Shown here: positions 1 through 8,012 of the stretch, one piece after another
How the letters are laid out: each line of letters starts with the position of its first letter
Numbering within the stretch: the first letter of the stretch is position 1
Assembly: GCA_013138975.1 (NCBI GenBank)
Contig: WTBR01000090.1
Location: 1-47,326, forward strand
Reading direction: 5' to 3'
Length of the DNA stretch: 47,326 bases
Source of the DNA: Bacteroidales bacterium
GTDB taxonomy: Bacteria > Bacteroidota > Bacteroidia > Bacteroidales > UBA12077
Notes under the pieces: model-generated
Seen by the model: the letters and a program-made list of their open reading frames with translations, nothing else
What the model was told of the DNA's origin: nothing
Databases searched by the model: none
Position numbers and translations under genes: made by a program

Positions 1-69
1 CGTGGAGTTTCAACACTACAGCTAAATATTAAGGATATTAAAGTAAACAGTAAAATAGAAGTAAATTAA
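1..69 (+). CDS. recJ: 3' end of probable single-stranded-DNA exonuclease RecJ
   Basis: Frame 1 is open from the first base to a TAA at 67-69 and gives 22 residues, with RGVSTLQLNIKDIK followed by a charged tail. The pattern 'RG..TLQLN.KDIK' resembles the end of Bacteroidota RecJ proteins, the 5'-3' single-strand exonuclease of recombination and mismatch repair. Only this tail is in the window, so the catalytic DHH motifs cannot be checked. An inverted-repeat element begins two bases after the stop. The call rests on a short match from memory. Confidence 0.5.
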   Translation, partial: RGVSTLQLNIKDIKVNSKIEVN

Positions 70-70
70 C

Positions 71-201
71 TTATACCAATTCTTCTTCAAAATGCCGTGT
101 TGTTAACGATATTTTGAAGTTTAGAATGGCTAATGCCGTTATATATTCAATCCATATTTGTTTTTCATAAATATGGCATTTTGAATAATAAACGGTATTA
201 T
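71..201. repeat. MITE-like element, ATACCAATT family, copy 1
   Basis: Imperfect terminal inverted repeats bound this 130-bp segment. The left end (71-96) reads TTATACCAATT then TTCAAAATGCC. The right end (175-200), reverse-complemented, pairs with it at 21 of 26 positions. The right end covers the stop codon of the upstream minus-strand gene (198-200). A second element with the same ends lies at 5834-6000. No transposase is inside, so it would be non-autonomous. Confidence 0.6.
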
Positions 202-1496
202 TTATTCTGTGATTCAAACTCAATTTTTGGATCAGGAACATTTAACTCATTGTAAAACTCAATTCGATCAATGACTTCTCCTAAAGCAATTAGAATTAAA
301 CTAAGAATATAATATTGAGAATTGTATAACATGATTATTGCAATAATTGGAAGAATAGCCCTTAATGACGAAAGGATCAAATCATTCTTTGTAATTACAA
401 TTTTTCGGTATACGTATATTGTTAATCTAAAAGATATGATGAATACCAGTAAGTAATACCATCCTATAAAGAAAGCAAAAAGGGATATTCCAATTAAAAT
501 TGTTTGTGCTGAATGAATTTTTAATTCCCATCTCCAAGTGGCTATACGGTAGAGCATATCAATGGAAAACAGGTAAAGCAAGCCGAAGCATGCTACTAAT
601 AAATCAGGTAAATTAAATAAATAGAAATTGCAAAAAACACTTGCAAAGAATAGTGCGAAAAAACCAATTTCTCTGCTTAACCAAGAGTTTTTGATATTTA
701 TTATTGATCGCCATGTTCTTAGTTTTTTGCCCAAATGCAGTATGCTTAATGCTGCGGAAATAATTATAAATCCAGTAAAAATATGTTTATGTGTTGAATT
801 AAATATTTTTGTTATTCCTGATGTGTATAAACTTACTAATCCTGTTGTTAATAAAGTAAAAACAATTAAAGGCCATTCTTTTTGTGCTGTTATTTTATTG
901 TGTTTTTTTGTTTGAATATCGATTTTAGTTTGATTCTTGAAAATTTCTAAGTCCATTTCAGGGCCAGTTTCTTTTCTTAATTTTACTGTCTTTAAATTCG
1001 AGCCAATATTAACAGGAACAGGGCTTGATTCAACAGATTCTTCTCTGTTAAATTCAATATTTTCAAAATCGAGAGCTCCCACAGGACACAGGTTTGCACA
1101 TGCAGGTTTTAATTCGTCTTCAATTCTGTGATTACAAAAAGTGCATTTTTCAATTATTCCCGATTTAAGGTTGAATTTAGGAGCATCATAAGGACAGGCC
1201 CAAGTACAATATTTGCATCCAATACATTTTTTAGGATCATGTATAACCGCTCCCGTTTTTTCATCGCGTGAGTAGGCAAGGCTAGGGCAATTTTTTAAAC
1301 AAGGTGCATCATCGCAATGATTACAGGCTAATGATAAATATAATAATGGCAATTGTGGTAAATGAGGATTATTCGATGAATGAACATTTCTCCATTGATC
1401 AGGCGATTGAAAACCGTTTTCGTTAATGCAAGCAACAACACAAGCATGGCAACCTACGCATTTATTTTGATCAAATATGAAAACATTCTTTCTCAT
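198..1496 (-). CDS. Fused iron-sulfur electron-transfer subunit and DmsC-like membrane anchor
   Basis: This 432-residue protein looks like a fusion of DmsB-type and DmsC-type subunits of a DMSO-reductase-family enzyme. Residues 1-150 carry four cysteine groups typical of a four [4Fe-4S] carrier: CVGCHACVVAC, CNHCDDAPC, CIGCKYCTWAC, and a last set with CTFC and CANLC. After a linker, residues 210-415 form about eight hydrophobic membrane helices, as in DmsC. It would carry electrons between the quinone pool and the molybdenum subunit encoded just upstream. There is no signal peptide. The substrate cannot be told from sequence. Its stop codon is supplied within a MITE terminal repeat. Family assignment is strong; the physiological reaction is unknown. 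Confidence 0.85.
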   Translation of the reverse strand: MRKNVFIFDQNKCVGCHACVVACINENGFQSPDQWRNVHSSNNPHLPQLPLLYLSLACNHCDDAPCLKNCPSLAYSRDEKTGAVIHDPKKCIGCKYCTWACPYDAPKFNLKSGIIEKCTFCNHRIEDELKPACANLCPVGALDFENIEFNREESVESSPVPVNIGSNLKTVKLRKETGPEMDLEIFKNQTKIDIQTKKHNKITAQKEWPLIVFTLLTTGLVSLYTSGITKIFNSTHKHIFTGFIIISAALSILHLGKKLRTWRSIINIKNSWLSREIGFFALFFASVFCNFYLFNLPDLLVACFGLLYLFSIDMLYRIATWRWELKIHSAQTILIGISLFAFFIGWYYLLVFIISFRLTIYVYRKIVITKNDLILSSLRAILPIIAIIMLYNSQYYILSLILIALGEVIDRIEFYNELNVPDPKIEFESQNK

Positions 1497-1535
1497 AATT
1501 TCTATTTGCAGAAATAATTATTCTTTTTTTCACGT

Positions 1536-1614
1536 AGTGCTTAGCGGATTTCTATTTAATAGAATGTCTTTAAAAACTACTAAAAAAACGTATTAAGTAA
1601 GGCCGCTTAGCACT
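1536..1614. repeat. Short inverted-repeat element between the two oxidoreductase genes
   Basis: A 12-bp inverted repeat, AGTGCTTAGCGG at 1536-1547 and CCGCTTAGCACT at 1603-1614, pairs with one mismatch and encloses an AT-rich core. It sits in the gap between the molybdopterin subunit and the iron-sulfur subunit, next to a duplicated piece of both genes, and may mark an insertion. Confidence 0.4.
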
Positions 1615-1690
1615 TAATTCTGACAGATTTTTTATAAAACTCGTAATCAACCATCTTATTCTGATCAAATATGAAAATATTCTTTCTCAT
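1607..1690 (-). pseudogene. Duplication scar: 27-codon ORF joining the starts and ends of its neighbours
   Basis: The minus strand encodes 27 residues and a stop. The first twelve (MRKNIFIFDQNK) match the start of the iron-sulfur subunit with one change (V to I at residue 5). The next five (MVDYE) match the C-terminus of the upstream molybdopterin subunit. Its ATG overlaps that subunit's TGA as ATGA, the usual coupled-translation arrangement. The DNA copy at 1663-1690 matches 1469-1496 at 27 of 28 bases, and TCGTAATCAACCAT occurs at both 1641-1654 and 1706-1719. It looks like debris of a tandem duplication, not a functional gene. Confidence 0.65.
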
Positions 1691-3729
1691 TTAATATTGG
1701 GTTTTTCGTAATCAACCATGTTATCATGAAAAGCGGTTCCATGCCCCATATCGGTTTCGCGACCTTTCGATAGTATATTAGGACAAGATCCTTCTTCGTG
1801 CCAATATCCATTAACAATTACAATATTTCCCGGTCGTAAGCTAGCATCAATTTTAACATTAATTGTTAATTCTCCACGATCATTGAATACCTTAATAAAA
1901 TCACCCTCCTTAATTCCCTTTGCATGTGCATCACCTAAATTTATGCTTGCAAAAGGTTTAGGATCAATTAGTTTTATGCTTTCTAAATTGCCAAATTGAG
2001 AATGAATTCTATTTTTTGTATTTGGCGACATTAAATTAAAAGGGAATTTATTTTCTTTGTTACCGTCAATTGTTTTTTCGTAATTCGGTAAAGGATTAAC
2101 ACCCCATTTTTTATGAGCAGTTTCAGAGAATAATTCAATTTTACCCGATGGAGTATTGAATTTATAATCTGAAAATGCAATTTCTTGTAATACAGGTGTT
2201 AATATTGGGCCTTTTTTAAGTTTTTCCAAAGTGATATCTGGCCAGGGTTTGAGTTGATTGTTCAACCATTTCTCAGTTGCTTCATCTGAAGGATAGGGAA
2301 TATTTTTATCAATTTCAGAATCAGGAAAACCCATTTTTTTTGCAAGAAGATAATAAACTTCAGTTTCAGGTTTTACTTCACCAATAGGTTCAATTACTTT
2401 TTGTCTTAACTGAATATAAGGATTCCAGTACGATGAAATAATATCGGATTGCTCAAACATAGTCTTTGCTGGTAAAACAATATCAGCTTCTTGAGCTGTG
2501 TCTGTTAAAAACTGATCAACTACAACACAATATTCCAGTTTTCGAAATGCTTCTTTTACTTTATTGCTATCCGGATTTTGAGTAACCGGATTCCCTCGTT
2601 CAACCCAAGCCATTTTTAAATCAGGATCAGATATTTGTAACATATCCTCACCTAGGCGAGCAGTCGCAATTTCTCTGCGAAAAATACCATCAGGTTTTTC
2701 AGGAGGAAAATAATTAACAGGTTCTTTAATTTCACTAAAAATATCACTCTGTAAATCGGCATAGTGCCAGCACGCTCCTGGTTTCCCAATATTTCCTGTA
2801 ATAATTGATAATGCTAATAAACACCGAGTAGTTTGACCACCGTTGGTATAGCGCTGCATTCCATATCCCGGAATAAGTGTCATTGGTTTTGTTGTACCAA
2901 TAAAATTAGCCAGTTTGTTTATAAATTCAACAGAAACGCCACATTCAATGCTCGCTTCGTTTATATTAATTTTTAGCACAAATTCTTTGAAAGCATCATA
3001 TCCCAGAACGTATTTATCTATAAATTCTTTATCTATCTGATTTTTTTCGATTAAAATTTTGGCAATTGAAAGTGCTAGAATTCCATCAGTTCCCGGGATT
3101 GGTTGAATGAGTAAATCCGCTCTTTCTGCTGAAGCTGTTCTTCGAGGATCAACAAAAACTAATTTAGCTCCGTTCTGCTGAGCTTTTTCAATTGGAATCA
3201 TTTGCTGAATATTCGATTCAGCAGGATTTTTACCCCAAACCAGAATTAGTTTGGCATTTTCAACATCCCAGGGAATATTATGTTTGTTTTCTCCTAAGCT
3301 TAATCGAGTAGCTTCTAAACCGGCTGGCCAACACAAATTTCCATATACAGTAGTTGCGCCTCCATACAATTTCCAGAAGTTTGTACTTACCGAATTAAGT
3401 AAGCCGGACATTCCACTGGCATAATAAAAAAGAACAGATTGTGGACTATACTTTTCCTTAAAGTACTGTAATTTTTCGGAGATTTCACTTAATGCAGCTT
3501 CCCACGAAATCTGTTTGAATTCACCATTAATTTTCTTTAAAGGATGTAATATGCGTTGTGGTGAATTCACTCGCTCAACATAGCTTAATCCCTTTAAACA
3601 TATTCCTTGTGGTGTAGCTTTATTTAATGGTTGAGGATCAATTTTTATAACTTTCCCATTATCAGTCCAAACTTTAAATGAACATGTACTATAGCAATTT
3701 CTGGGGCAAGCAGTGTTGTGTGCTTTCAT
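1687..3729 (-). CDS. Molybdopterin oxidoreductase catalytic subunit (DMSO reductase family)
   Basis: This 680-residue protein has the layout of DMSO-reductase-family catalytic subunits. Cys8, Cys12, Cys16 and Cys44 form an N-terminal [4Fe-4S] site (CPRNCYSTC, then GICLKG). Molybdopterin-binding domains follow, with LVWGKNPAESN, VDPRRTASAERAD and GNPVTQNPDSNK. The C-terminal dinucleotide-binding barrel includes NLMSPNTKNRIHSQFGN. A Cys in 'GNLCWPAG' is a plausible molybdenum ligand, but this is inferred. There is no twin-arginine signal: the iron-sulfur motif starts at residue 8 and ddl ends eight bases upstream, leaving little room for a longer start. The enzyme therefore appears cytoplasmic, unlike DmsA or PsrA. 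The substrate is not identifiable. Confidence 0.9.
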   Translation of the reverse strand: MKAHNTACPRNCYSTCSFKVWTDNGKVIKIDPQPLNKATPQGICLKGLSYVERVNSPQRILHPLKKINGEFKQISWEAALSEISEKLQYFKEKYSPQSVLFYYASGMSGLLNSVSTNFWKLYGGATTVYGNLCWPAGLEATRLSLGENKHNIPWDVENAKLILVWGKNPAESNIQQMIPIEKAQQNGAKLVFVDPRRTASAERADLLIQPIPGTDGILALSIAKILIEKNQIDKEFIDKYVLGYDAFKEFVLKININEASIECGVSVEFINKLANFIGTTKPMTLIPGYGMQRYTNGGQTTRCLLALSIITGNIGKPGACWHYADLQSDIFSEIKEPVNYFPPEKPDGIFRREIATARLGEDMLQISDPDLKMAWVERGNPVTQNPDSNKVKEAFRKLEYCVVVDQFLTDTAQEADIVLPAKTMFEQSDIISSYWNPYIQLRQKVIEPIGEVKPETEVYYLLAKKMGFPDSEIDKNIPYPSDEATEKWLNNQLKPWPDITLEKLKKGPILTPVLQEIAFSDYKFNTPSGKIELFSETAHKKWGVNPLPNYEKTIDGNKENKFPFNLMSPNTKNRIHSQFGNLESIKLIDPKPFASINLGDAHAKGIKEGDFIKVFNDRGELTINVKIDASLRPGNIVIVNGYWHEEGSCPNILSKGRETDMGHGTAFHDNMVDYEKPNIK

Positions 3730-3737
3730 CTTATATT

Positions 3738-4730
3738 TTATGATGATATATGTCGTTCAATAGAGTCTTCTATAACCAAAGTCAGGATATCTTTAACATT
3801 TAAATTGGCTGCCTCAATTTGTTGAGGAACTAAACTGGCCGCAGTCATTCCGGGAACAGTATTAACTTCCATGAAATATAGCTTGTTCTTCGTGAAGATG
3901 TAATCCACGCGAATTATTCCATTTAACTGAAAAATATCATAAATCTGCGATGAAAGATTTTGAATATCTTTTGTTAGTTCATTAGAAATTCTTGCAGGTG
4001 TAATTTCTTCAGCTATACCTTCAGTATATTTAGCCTCGTAATCAAAGAATTCATTTTTGCTAACAATTTCGGTTGGAGGAAAAATTATATCTCCTTTATT
4101 TGTTTTTACAAGTCCGCAAGTTAATTCACTACCGTCAAGAAACTCCTCAATTAATATTTCATTGTCTTCTTTAAATGCTATATCAATCGCTTCGCGAAGC
4201 TTTTCTTTTTCTTTAACCTTACTTATTCCAAAACTTGATCCTCCACAATTTGGCTTTACAAAACATGGTAAACCTGTAATGCTAATTATTTGATCCGCAT
4301 CAATAGTAGCACCTTTTTTTAATGACACAAATTTTGCCAATGGAATATCGAATGATTTTAAGTAATTTTTGCTGAAAATTTTATTAAAAGTTAAGGCAGA
4401 TGCCAATGTGTTTGAAGTTGTATATGGAATTTTTATTGTGTCGAAATATCCTTGCAGCTTGCCATCTTCTCCCGGAGTACCATGTATAATAATTAATGCA
4501 CAATCAAATTTTATATTTTGATTATTTAATGAGAAACTAAAATCATTTCTATCTACAATAACATCTTTAAAAGAATCGCCATTTACAGTCCACTTTGTTT
4601 CTTTAATTATAACAGTGTAAATATTATATTTTTCTTTATCCAGAACTTCATTAATTTGTTTAGCACTGCCAATTGAAATAATATGTTCGGAAGAATCACC
4701 ACCTGCAACTATAGCAATATTTTTTTTCAT
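3738..4730 (-). CDS. ddl: D-alanine--D-alanine ligase
   Basis: This 330-residue ATP-grasp enzyme joins two D-alanines for peptidoglycan precursors in the cytoplasm. The N-terminal domain shows VAGGDSSEH and HGTPGEDG. The ATP-grasp core shows the glycine-rich loop in KPNCGGSSFGISKV, and the magnesium site lies in FMEVNTVPGMT. The tyrosine in DYEAKYTEG is the residue normally linked to D-Ala specificity rather than D-lactate, which suggests an ordinary vancomycin-sensitive type. Length is normal. It lies eight bases before the molybdopterin subunit, an odd operon partner. In many Bacteroidota ddl follows rluD and a PASTA gene; here those lie 3.3 kb away. Confidence 0.96.
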   Translation of the reverse strand: MKKNIAIVAGGDSSEHIISIGSAKQINEVLDKEKYNIYTVIIKETKWTVNGDSFKDVIVDRNDFSFSLNNQNIKFDCALIIIHGTPGEDGKLQGYFDTIKIPYTTSNTLASALTFNKIFSKNYLKSFDIPLAKFVSLKKGATIDADQIISITGLPCFVKPNCGGSSFGISKVKEKEKLREAIDIAFKEDNEILIEEFLDGSELTCGLVKTNKGDIIFPPTEIVSKNEFFDYEAKYTEGIAEEITPARISNELTKDIQNLSSQIYDIFQLNGIIRVDYIFTKNKLYFMEVNTVPGMTAASLVPQQIEAANLNVKDILTLVIEDSIERHISS

Positions 4731-4772
4731 ATTTCTTTAATTTTTATCAGATATAAAATTGTGCTATCCTAT

Positions 4773-4806
4773 CAAAATTATGTATAGGAATGTTAATAAT
4801 TATCAA
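4773..4806 (-). promoter_or_regulatory. Predicted Bacteroidota promoter for ddl
   Basis: On the minus strand TAATTTTG (4773-4780) matches the TAnnTTTG -7 box. A TTG (4804-4806) lies 23 bases upstream, as for the -33 box. The ddl start codon is about 43 bases downstream. Confidence 0.5.
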
Positions 4807-5041
4807 AAATAAGATTAATACTTATAATGTGATAAGAACTACTTAAATATCTTATACCAATTAGTTTTGTGCCAGTATTAATTCCGGAAAGAAAATGGCA
4901 ATACTTTGTTAATTTTTGGCAAAGTTGAATTTTATAAACAGTCAAATTGTTGATAATTAGTTGTATGATTAAAATGAGCTGATTTTGCCAAAGTTCTTAA
5001 TTTCAAACTAATACAAAAATTTAATAAACTAATTAAACGAA

Positions 5042-5176
5042 AGAGGCTGTCCAAAAAGTCCATTTAGTGTCATTCCCTTGAAAAAGGGAATCTTTTAATT
5101 GGCTTGTATGTAATGAATTATGAGATCCCCAATCAAGTTGGGGATGACAAATAATGATTTTTTGGACAGCTCCTCT
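5042..5176. repeat. MITE-like element, GTCCAAAAA family, copy 1
   Basis: Ends AGAGGCTGTCCAAAAA and TTTTTGGACAGCTCCTCT are near-perfect inverted repeats. Inside, TGTCATTCCC and GGGGATGACA form a second, nested inverted repeat, and GATCCCCAATCAAGTTGGGGATG is a local hairpin. A second copy lies at 38215-38349 with the same internal order and high identity. There is no coding capacity, so this is a non-autonomous mobile or hairpin element. Confidence 0.7.
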
Positions 5177-5199
5177 ATATTAAATTAGTTTTAGTAGTT

Positions 5200-5808
5200 T
5201 TAATTGAACCAGCCGAATTTAAAACTAATAAATCCCCCAAAGTCAGTAAAATCACTGTCCTTATAATTATCGAATTTATCAACATCTAAAGCAAATCTAT
5301 AGTTTGCACCAATTCCTACTTTTAAAAATTTAGCCACATTAAATTCAGCCTCAATACTTGGAGATAAAACAAAAATGAAATCATCTTCTAACCATGAGTC
5401 AAGAATTTCATCATAAATTTCAAGATTACCTTTACCAATTTGAGCATTAACATTAAAATGGACTATTCTTTTAGGCATAAAAATATAACCTAACCATAAA
5501 CCTCTATGTTCAAAATTCATTTCGTAACCAACATAGTCACTATTATTTGAAAAGATATTATTTTCAAGATTTAAATTGTATATCCCGAAAATAAATTGAT
5601 CGTTAAAAATTCCGGCGGCATTAAAGCCGGTCATATAAGCTATTTCTCCATCCAGATACGTAGTGTTATATAAAGGACCTGCATATCCCCGAATTTTTTC
5701 AGGTTTTGAATTAAAAATTGATTGAGGTTCATTTTGTTCCTCTATTTCTTGTGCATTTAACAATGACACTGTGCTCACCAAAAGGATTAGTATAAATATT
5801 TTTTTCAT
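5200..5808 (-). CDS. Secreted protein, probable small outer-membrane beta-barrel
   Basis: This 202-residue protein starts with a clear signal peptide (MKKIFILILLVSTVSLLNAQ). The mature part alternates polar and aromatic residues in strands, for example FIFGIYNLNLEN, YEMNFEHRGLWLGYIF and FLKVGIGANYRFALD, and ends in FGGFISFKFGWFN. A terminal aromatic residue after alternating hydrophobics is typical of outer-membrane barrels. No named family was recognised. It stands alone between two MITE-like elements; the one upstream ends only about 25 bases from its start codon and could supply its promoter. The barrel call is inferred from pattern only. Confidence 0.7.
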   Translation of the reverse strand: MKKIFILILLVSTVSLLNAQEIEEQNEPQSIFNSKPEKIRGYAGPLYNTTYLDGEIAYMTGFNAAGIFNDQFIFGIYNLNLENNIFSNNSDYVGYEMNFEHRGLWLGYIFMPKRIVHFNVNAQIGKGNLEIYDEILDSWLEDDFIFVLSPSIEAEFNVAKFLKVGIGANYRFALDVDKFDNYKDSDFTDFGGFISFKFGWFN

Positions 5809-5833
5809 GATAATTATTTTAAATTAATATGAA

Positions 5834-6000
5834 TTATACCAATTAAATTTCAAAATGAGCTATAAATAATTTGAATTATTTTTTGCTTAGATGATTCAAA
5901 AAATCCAAGCATAGCCGTAGCTACGGTTTTATTTTTTGAAAAATATAAGTGAAAAAAAAACGAATTATATCGGTCATTTTGGTGTTTAATTGGTATTATA
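5834..6000. repeat. MITE-like element, ATACCAATT family, copy 2
   Basis: The left end TTATACCAATT then TTTCAAAATGA and the right end TCATTTTGGTG then AATTGGTATTA pair over 25 positions with four mismatches. The core has the perfect palindrome CCGTAGCTACGG (5915-5926), flanked by longer imperfect pairing. It shares its ends, but not obviously its core, with the element at 71-201. Confidence 0.65.
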
Positions 6001-6084
6001 TAGTTAAGGAAAGCAAATTGTTTGCCAAAGTCAATTTTTTATTAAAAAAATTAATGAGAATTAAATTCTATTGTTATATAAAAC

Positions 6085-6116
6085 AAAAACGCCACATTGA
6101 ACAATGTAGCGTTTTT
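6085..6116 (-). terminator. Rho-independent terminator of the HNH gene
   Basis: AAAAACGC-c-ACATT (6085-6098) pairs with AATGT-a-GCGTTTTT (6103-6116), leaving a GAAC loop. It lies 19 bases past the minus-strand stop at 6135. The A/T-rich stem base would act as the U tract in either direction. Confidence 0.7.
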
Positions 6117-6134
6117 AAGTAGTTTTTTTGATCC

Positions 6135-6689
6135 CTATACAGTAGCTTCTATTTTACTCCAATTTTCCCCTCTTTTAATTCTTGTAACTTGCATTTCGCT
6201 AATTGAAAATAGCTTTGCTATAACATTTTGTCTGATTCCTTTCTCGAGCATACCTTTTAAAACTTTTACATCATCAGGTTTTAATTTCGAGTTTCGAACA
6301 ATTCCTTTATTTTTTATTTTATTTATTTGTTGTAATCGAGGCATTATTCGCGCATAGGCATCTTCTTTTGTAACCCATTGCAAATTTTTAAAATGATTAT
6401 TTCGCTTATTCCAGTCAAGATGTATTGAGATAGTCTCATTGTCATTTTCTTTTGGAACAAATACCAATGCAACCAATTTATGAACAAGAAATGTCTTCTT
6501 TTTTTCGTTAGTTTTGAAAGTAACAGTGTGAAAGCCCTTAGTTAATCCTGGCTTTAAAATTCTACCATTAGTTTTATCATAACAATAGCTTCTTACCCGA
6601 CCATAATTGCTAACCTCATATTTCTTATCTGCAATTGGAATCTCTTTCCAAATTTCATCTTCTAATTTTCTTAAATTACGCTCAGTCAT
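6135..6689 (-). CDS. NUMOD4 and HNH motif-containing protein
   Basis: This 184-residue protein has a NUMOD4 DNA-binding motif near residues 12-40 (EIWKEIPI, YEVSNYGRVRS). An HNH_3-type segment follows (VHKLVALVFVPK, then IHLDWNKRNNHFKNLQWVT). The C-terminal third (LKPDDVKVLKGMLEKG through SEMQVTRIKRGENWS) looks like a helix-turn-helix. This order is common in homing endonucleases of phages and introns and in free-standing copies in Bacteroidota. The first HNH histidine and the NNH pair are present, so nuclease activity is possible. No intron or phage genes lie nearby. It stands alone with its own terminator. The biological role is unknown. Confidence 0.85.
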   Translation of the reverse strand: MTERNLRKLEDEIWKEIPIADKKYEVSNYGRVRSYCYDKTNGRILKPGLTKGFHTVTFKTNEKKKTFLVHKLVALVFVPKENDNETISIHLDWNKRNNHFKNLQWVTKEDAYARIMPRLQQINKIKNKGIVRNSKLKPDDVKVLKGMLEKGIRQNVIAKLFSISEMQVTRIKRGENWSKIEATV

Positions 6690-7095
6690 TTTTTTATTAT
6701 GGTTAAAGAAGGTATAGGTTTAATATACCAAACGTGGATACGGAGAGAATTTCAATAAGTTTAAACCTTATGATGAATGTGGTATTTTTGATGATTAATG
6801 AGCATTTTATACGTATTAACTTAATTTGTGTGCTAATAAACTTAAGTGAAGTTGAGTATTATTAAATATGCTCATTATTAAACCCTAATTATGTAGTGGA
6901 ATTGAAAAGAAGATGATAAAGGATAGCTAATAAGGTAATTGCATAAATATGATCATTTATACTTCGAGTTCAGCTCGCTTTTTAATTTGCAGATTAATAA
7001 GAAATTATAGATTTTTTTGACAAAAAAATGAATAATGCGGGTTAAATTCAAGAATTGAAGAGGTCGATTATAATAAAGAAAAAGTCAGAACAGTT
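6690..7095. other. 406-bp intergenic region, no gene seen
   Basis: AT-rich sequence without a convincing ORF. The one structure noted is a 10-bp inverted repeat, TAATGAGCAT (6796-6805) and ATGCTCATTA (6868-6877). The minus-strand CACGTTTG near 6732-6739 is one base off a -7 box and could serve the HNH gene. Confidence 0.5.
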
Positions 7096-7956
7096 TTATT
7101 TAATGATTTGTCTTTCTAACATATTGTAACTATTTCCTTTTTTTAAGAAATAAAATTCTTTACTTTTTTTAGGTAGTTGGAAAATTGTATCTAGATCTGC
7201 CGACCAACGAGTTCGGTCGTAGATTGCTACATAATGTTCTCCTACCACTTCAAATGTATTTTTTTGGACTAATATTCCAGTATTTTCATCTAATCCTATT
7301 CCTAACAATTCGGGTTTGTTGTTTATAATCTCAAACATATCGAATTGTCGGTTACGTGCTAATAAGTGTTGGTCGATTGCAATATTTTTAATTAGCGATA
7401 ATCCTTCTTCATGATCGCCCATCATTATGGTATTTGTTTTGGTATCACCACGTGCTAAATAAGACCCTTGGATTGTTGCTCCAGCTGATGTGCCGGCAAT
7501 AACTCCATTTCTGTGCAGAACTCCATATATATCTAAATGCGCTAATGTATTTAAATAAGAATCGGCTAATCGCCATTGCCTTCCTCCTTGAAACCAAACA
7601 CCTGTTGCAGTGTGCAAAGGTTCAATAAATTCAGGTGAATTAGCTACTTTTGGATTTCGTGTATGAAGAACATTAATTTTTTTAAACTTATATTTTTCGA
7701 ATCGGCTTATTAATTTTTTAAAGTCTGGATCATTTGCAAGGCTTTCGTCATCAAGAGCGGTGGGAATAATTACTATTTCAGCACTATCTCCACCTGCTAA
7801 TTCTTTAAACATTGGAATAAATATACTATCATCTGCATTTCCTCCAATTATTAGGAGAGTTCCTGATTCCGGCCCTGTAGTTTGTGATATTGAATTAAAA
7901 CATAATGTAAGAAAAATCAGAATTAGTGAAAGTAGGTTAGTTAAAAGTTTTCTCAT
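7096..7956 (-). CDS. Cyanophycinase-like serine peptidase (S51 family), secreted
   Basis: This 286-residue protein has a signal peptide of about 24 residues and then a peptidase S51/cyanophycinase fold. Family marks are GGNADDS near the N-terminus, VWFQGGRQWRLADSYL, and the nucleophile elbow GTSAGA with Ser157. IDQHLLARNR probably carries the catalytic His, and GIGLDENTGI an acidic residue of the site. Cyanophycinases cut beta-Asp-Arg dipeptides from cyanophycin. Secreted Bacteroidota relatives may act on exogenous cyanophycin or other isoaspartyl peptides, so the substrate is not certain. It lies alone upstream of the HNH gene. Family confidence is high, substrate confidence low. Confidence 0.88.
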   Translation of the reverse strand: MRKLLTNLLSLILIFLTLCFNSISQTTGPESGTLLIIGGNADDSIFIPMFKELAGGDSAEIVIIPTALDDESLANDPDFKKLISRFEKYKFKKINVLHTRNPKVANSPEFIEPLHTATGVWFQGGRQWRLADSYLNTLAHLDIYGVLHRNGVIAGTSAGATIQGSYLARGDTKTNTIMMGDHEEGLSLIKNIAIDQHLLARNRQFDMFEIINNKPELLGIGLDENTGILVQKNTFEVVGEHYVAIYDRTRWSADLDTIFQLPKKSKEFYFLKKGNSYNMLERQIIK

Positions 7957-8012
7957 TATGCATTAATTTAGAATTATACTTTTTACGATGAAACTATTAA
8001 AAAGATTTAAAA

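Larger units (their letters stand above)
4731..5199. other. 469-bp intergenic region with a promoter and a MITE copy
   Basis: No gene is visible. The region holds the ddl promoter, a lone ATACCAATT end at 4852-4862 without a clear partner, and the GTCCAAAAA-family element at 5042-5176. The rest is AT-rich sequence with weak inverted repeats around TTTGGCAAAG near 4917 and TTTGCCAAAG near 4984. Confidence 0.6.

Noticed and set aside
628..1131. Plus-strand ORFs opposite the iron-sulfur gene
   Set aside because: They are shadows of the minus-strand gene, with no recognisable domain or start signals.
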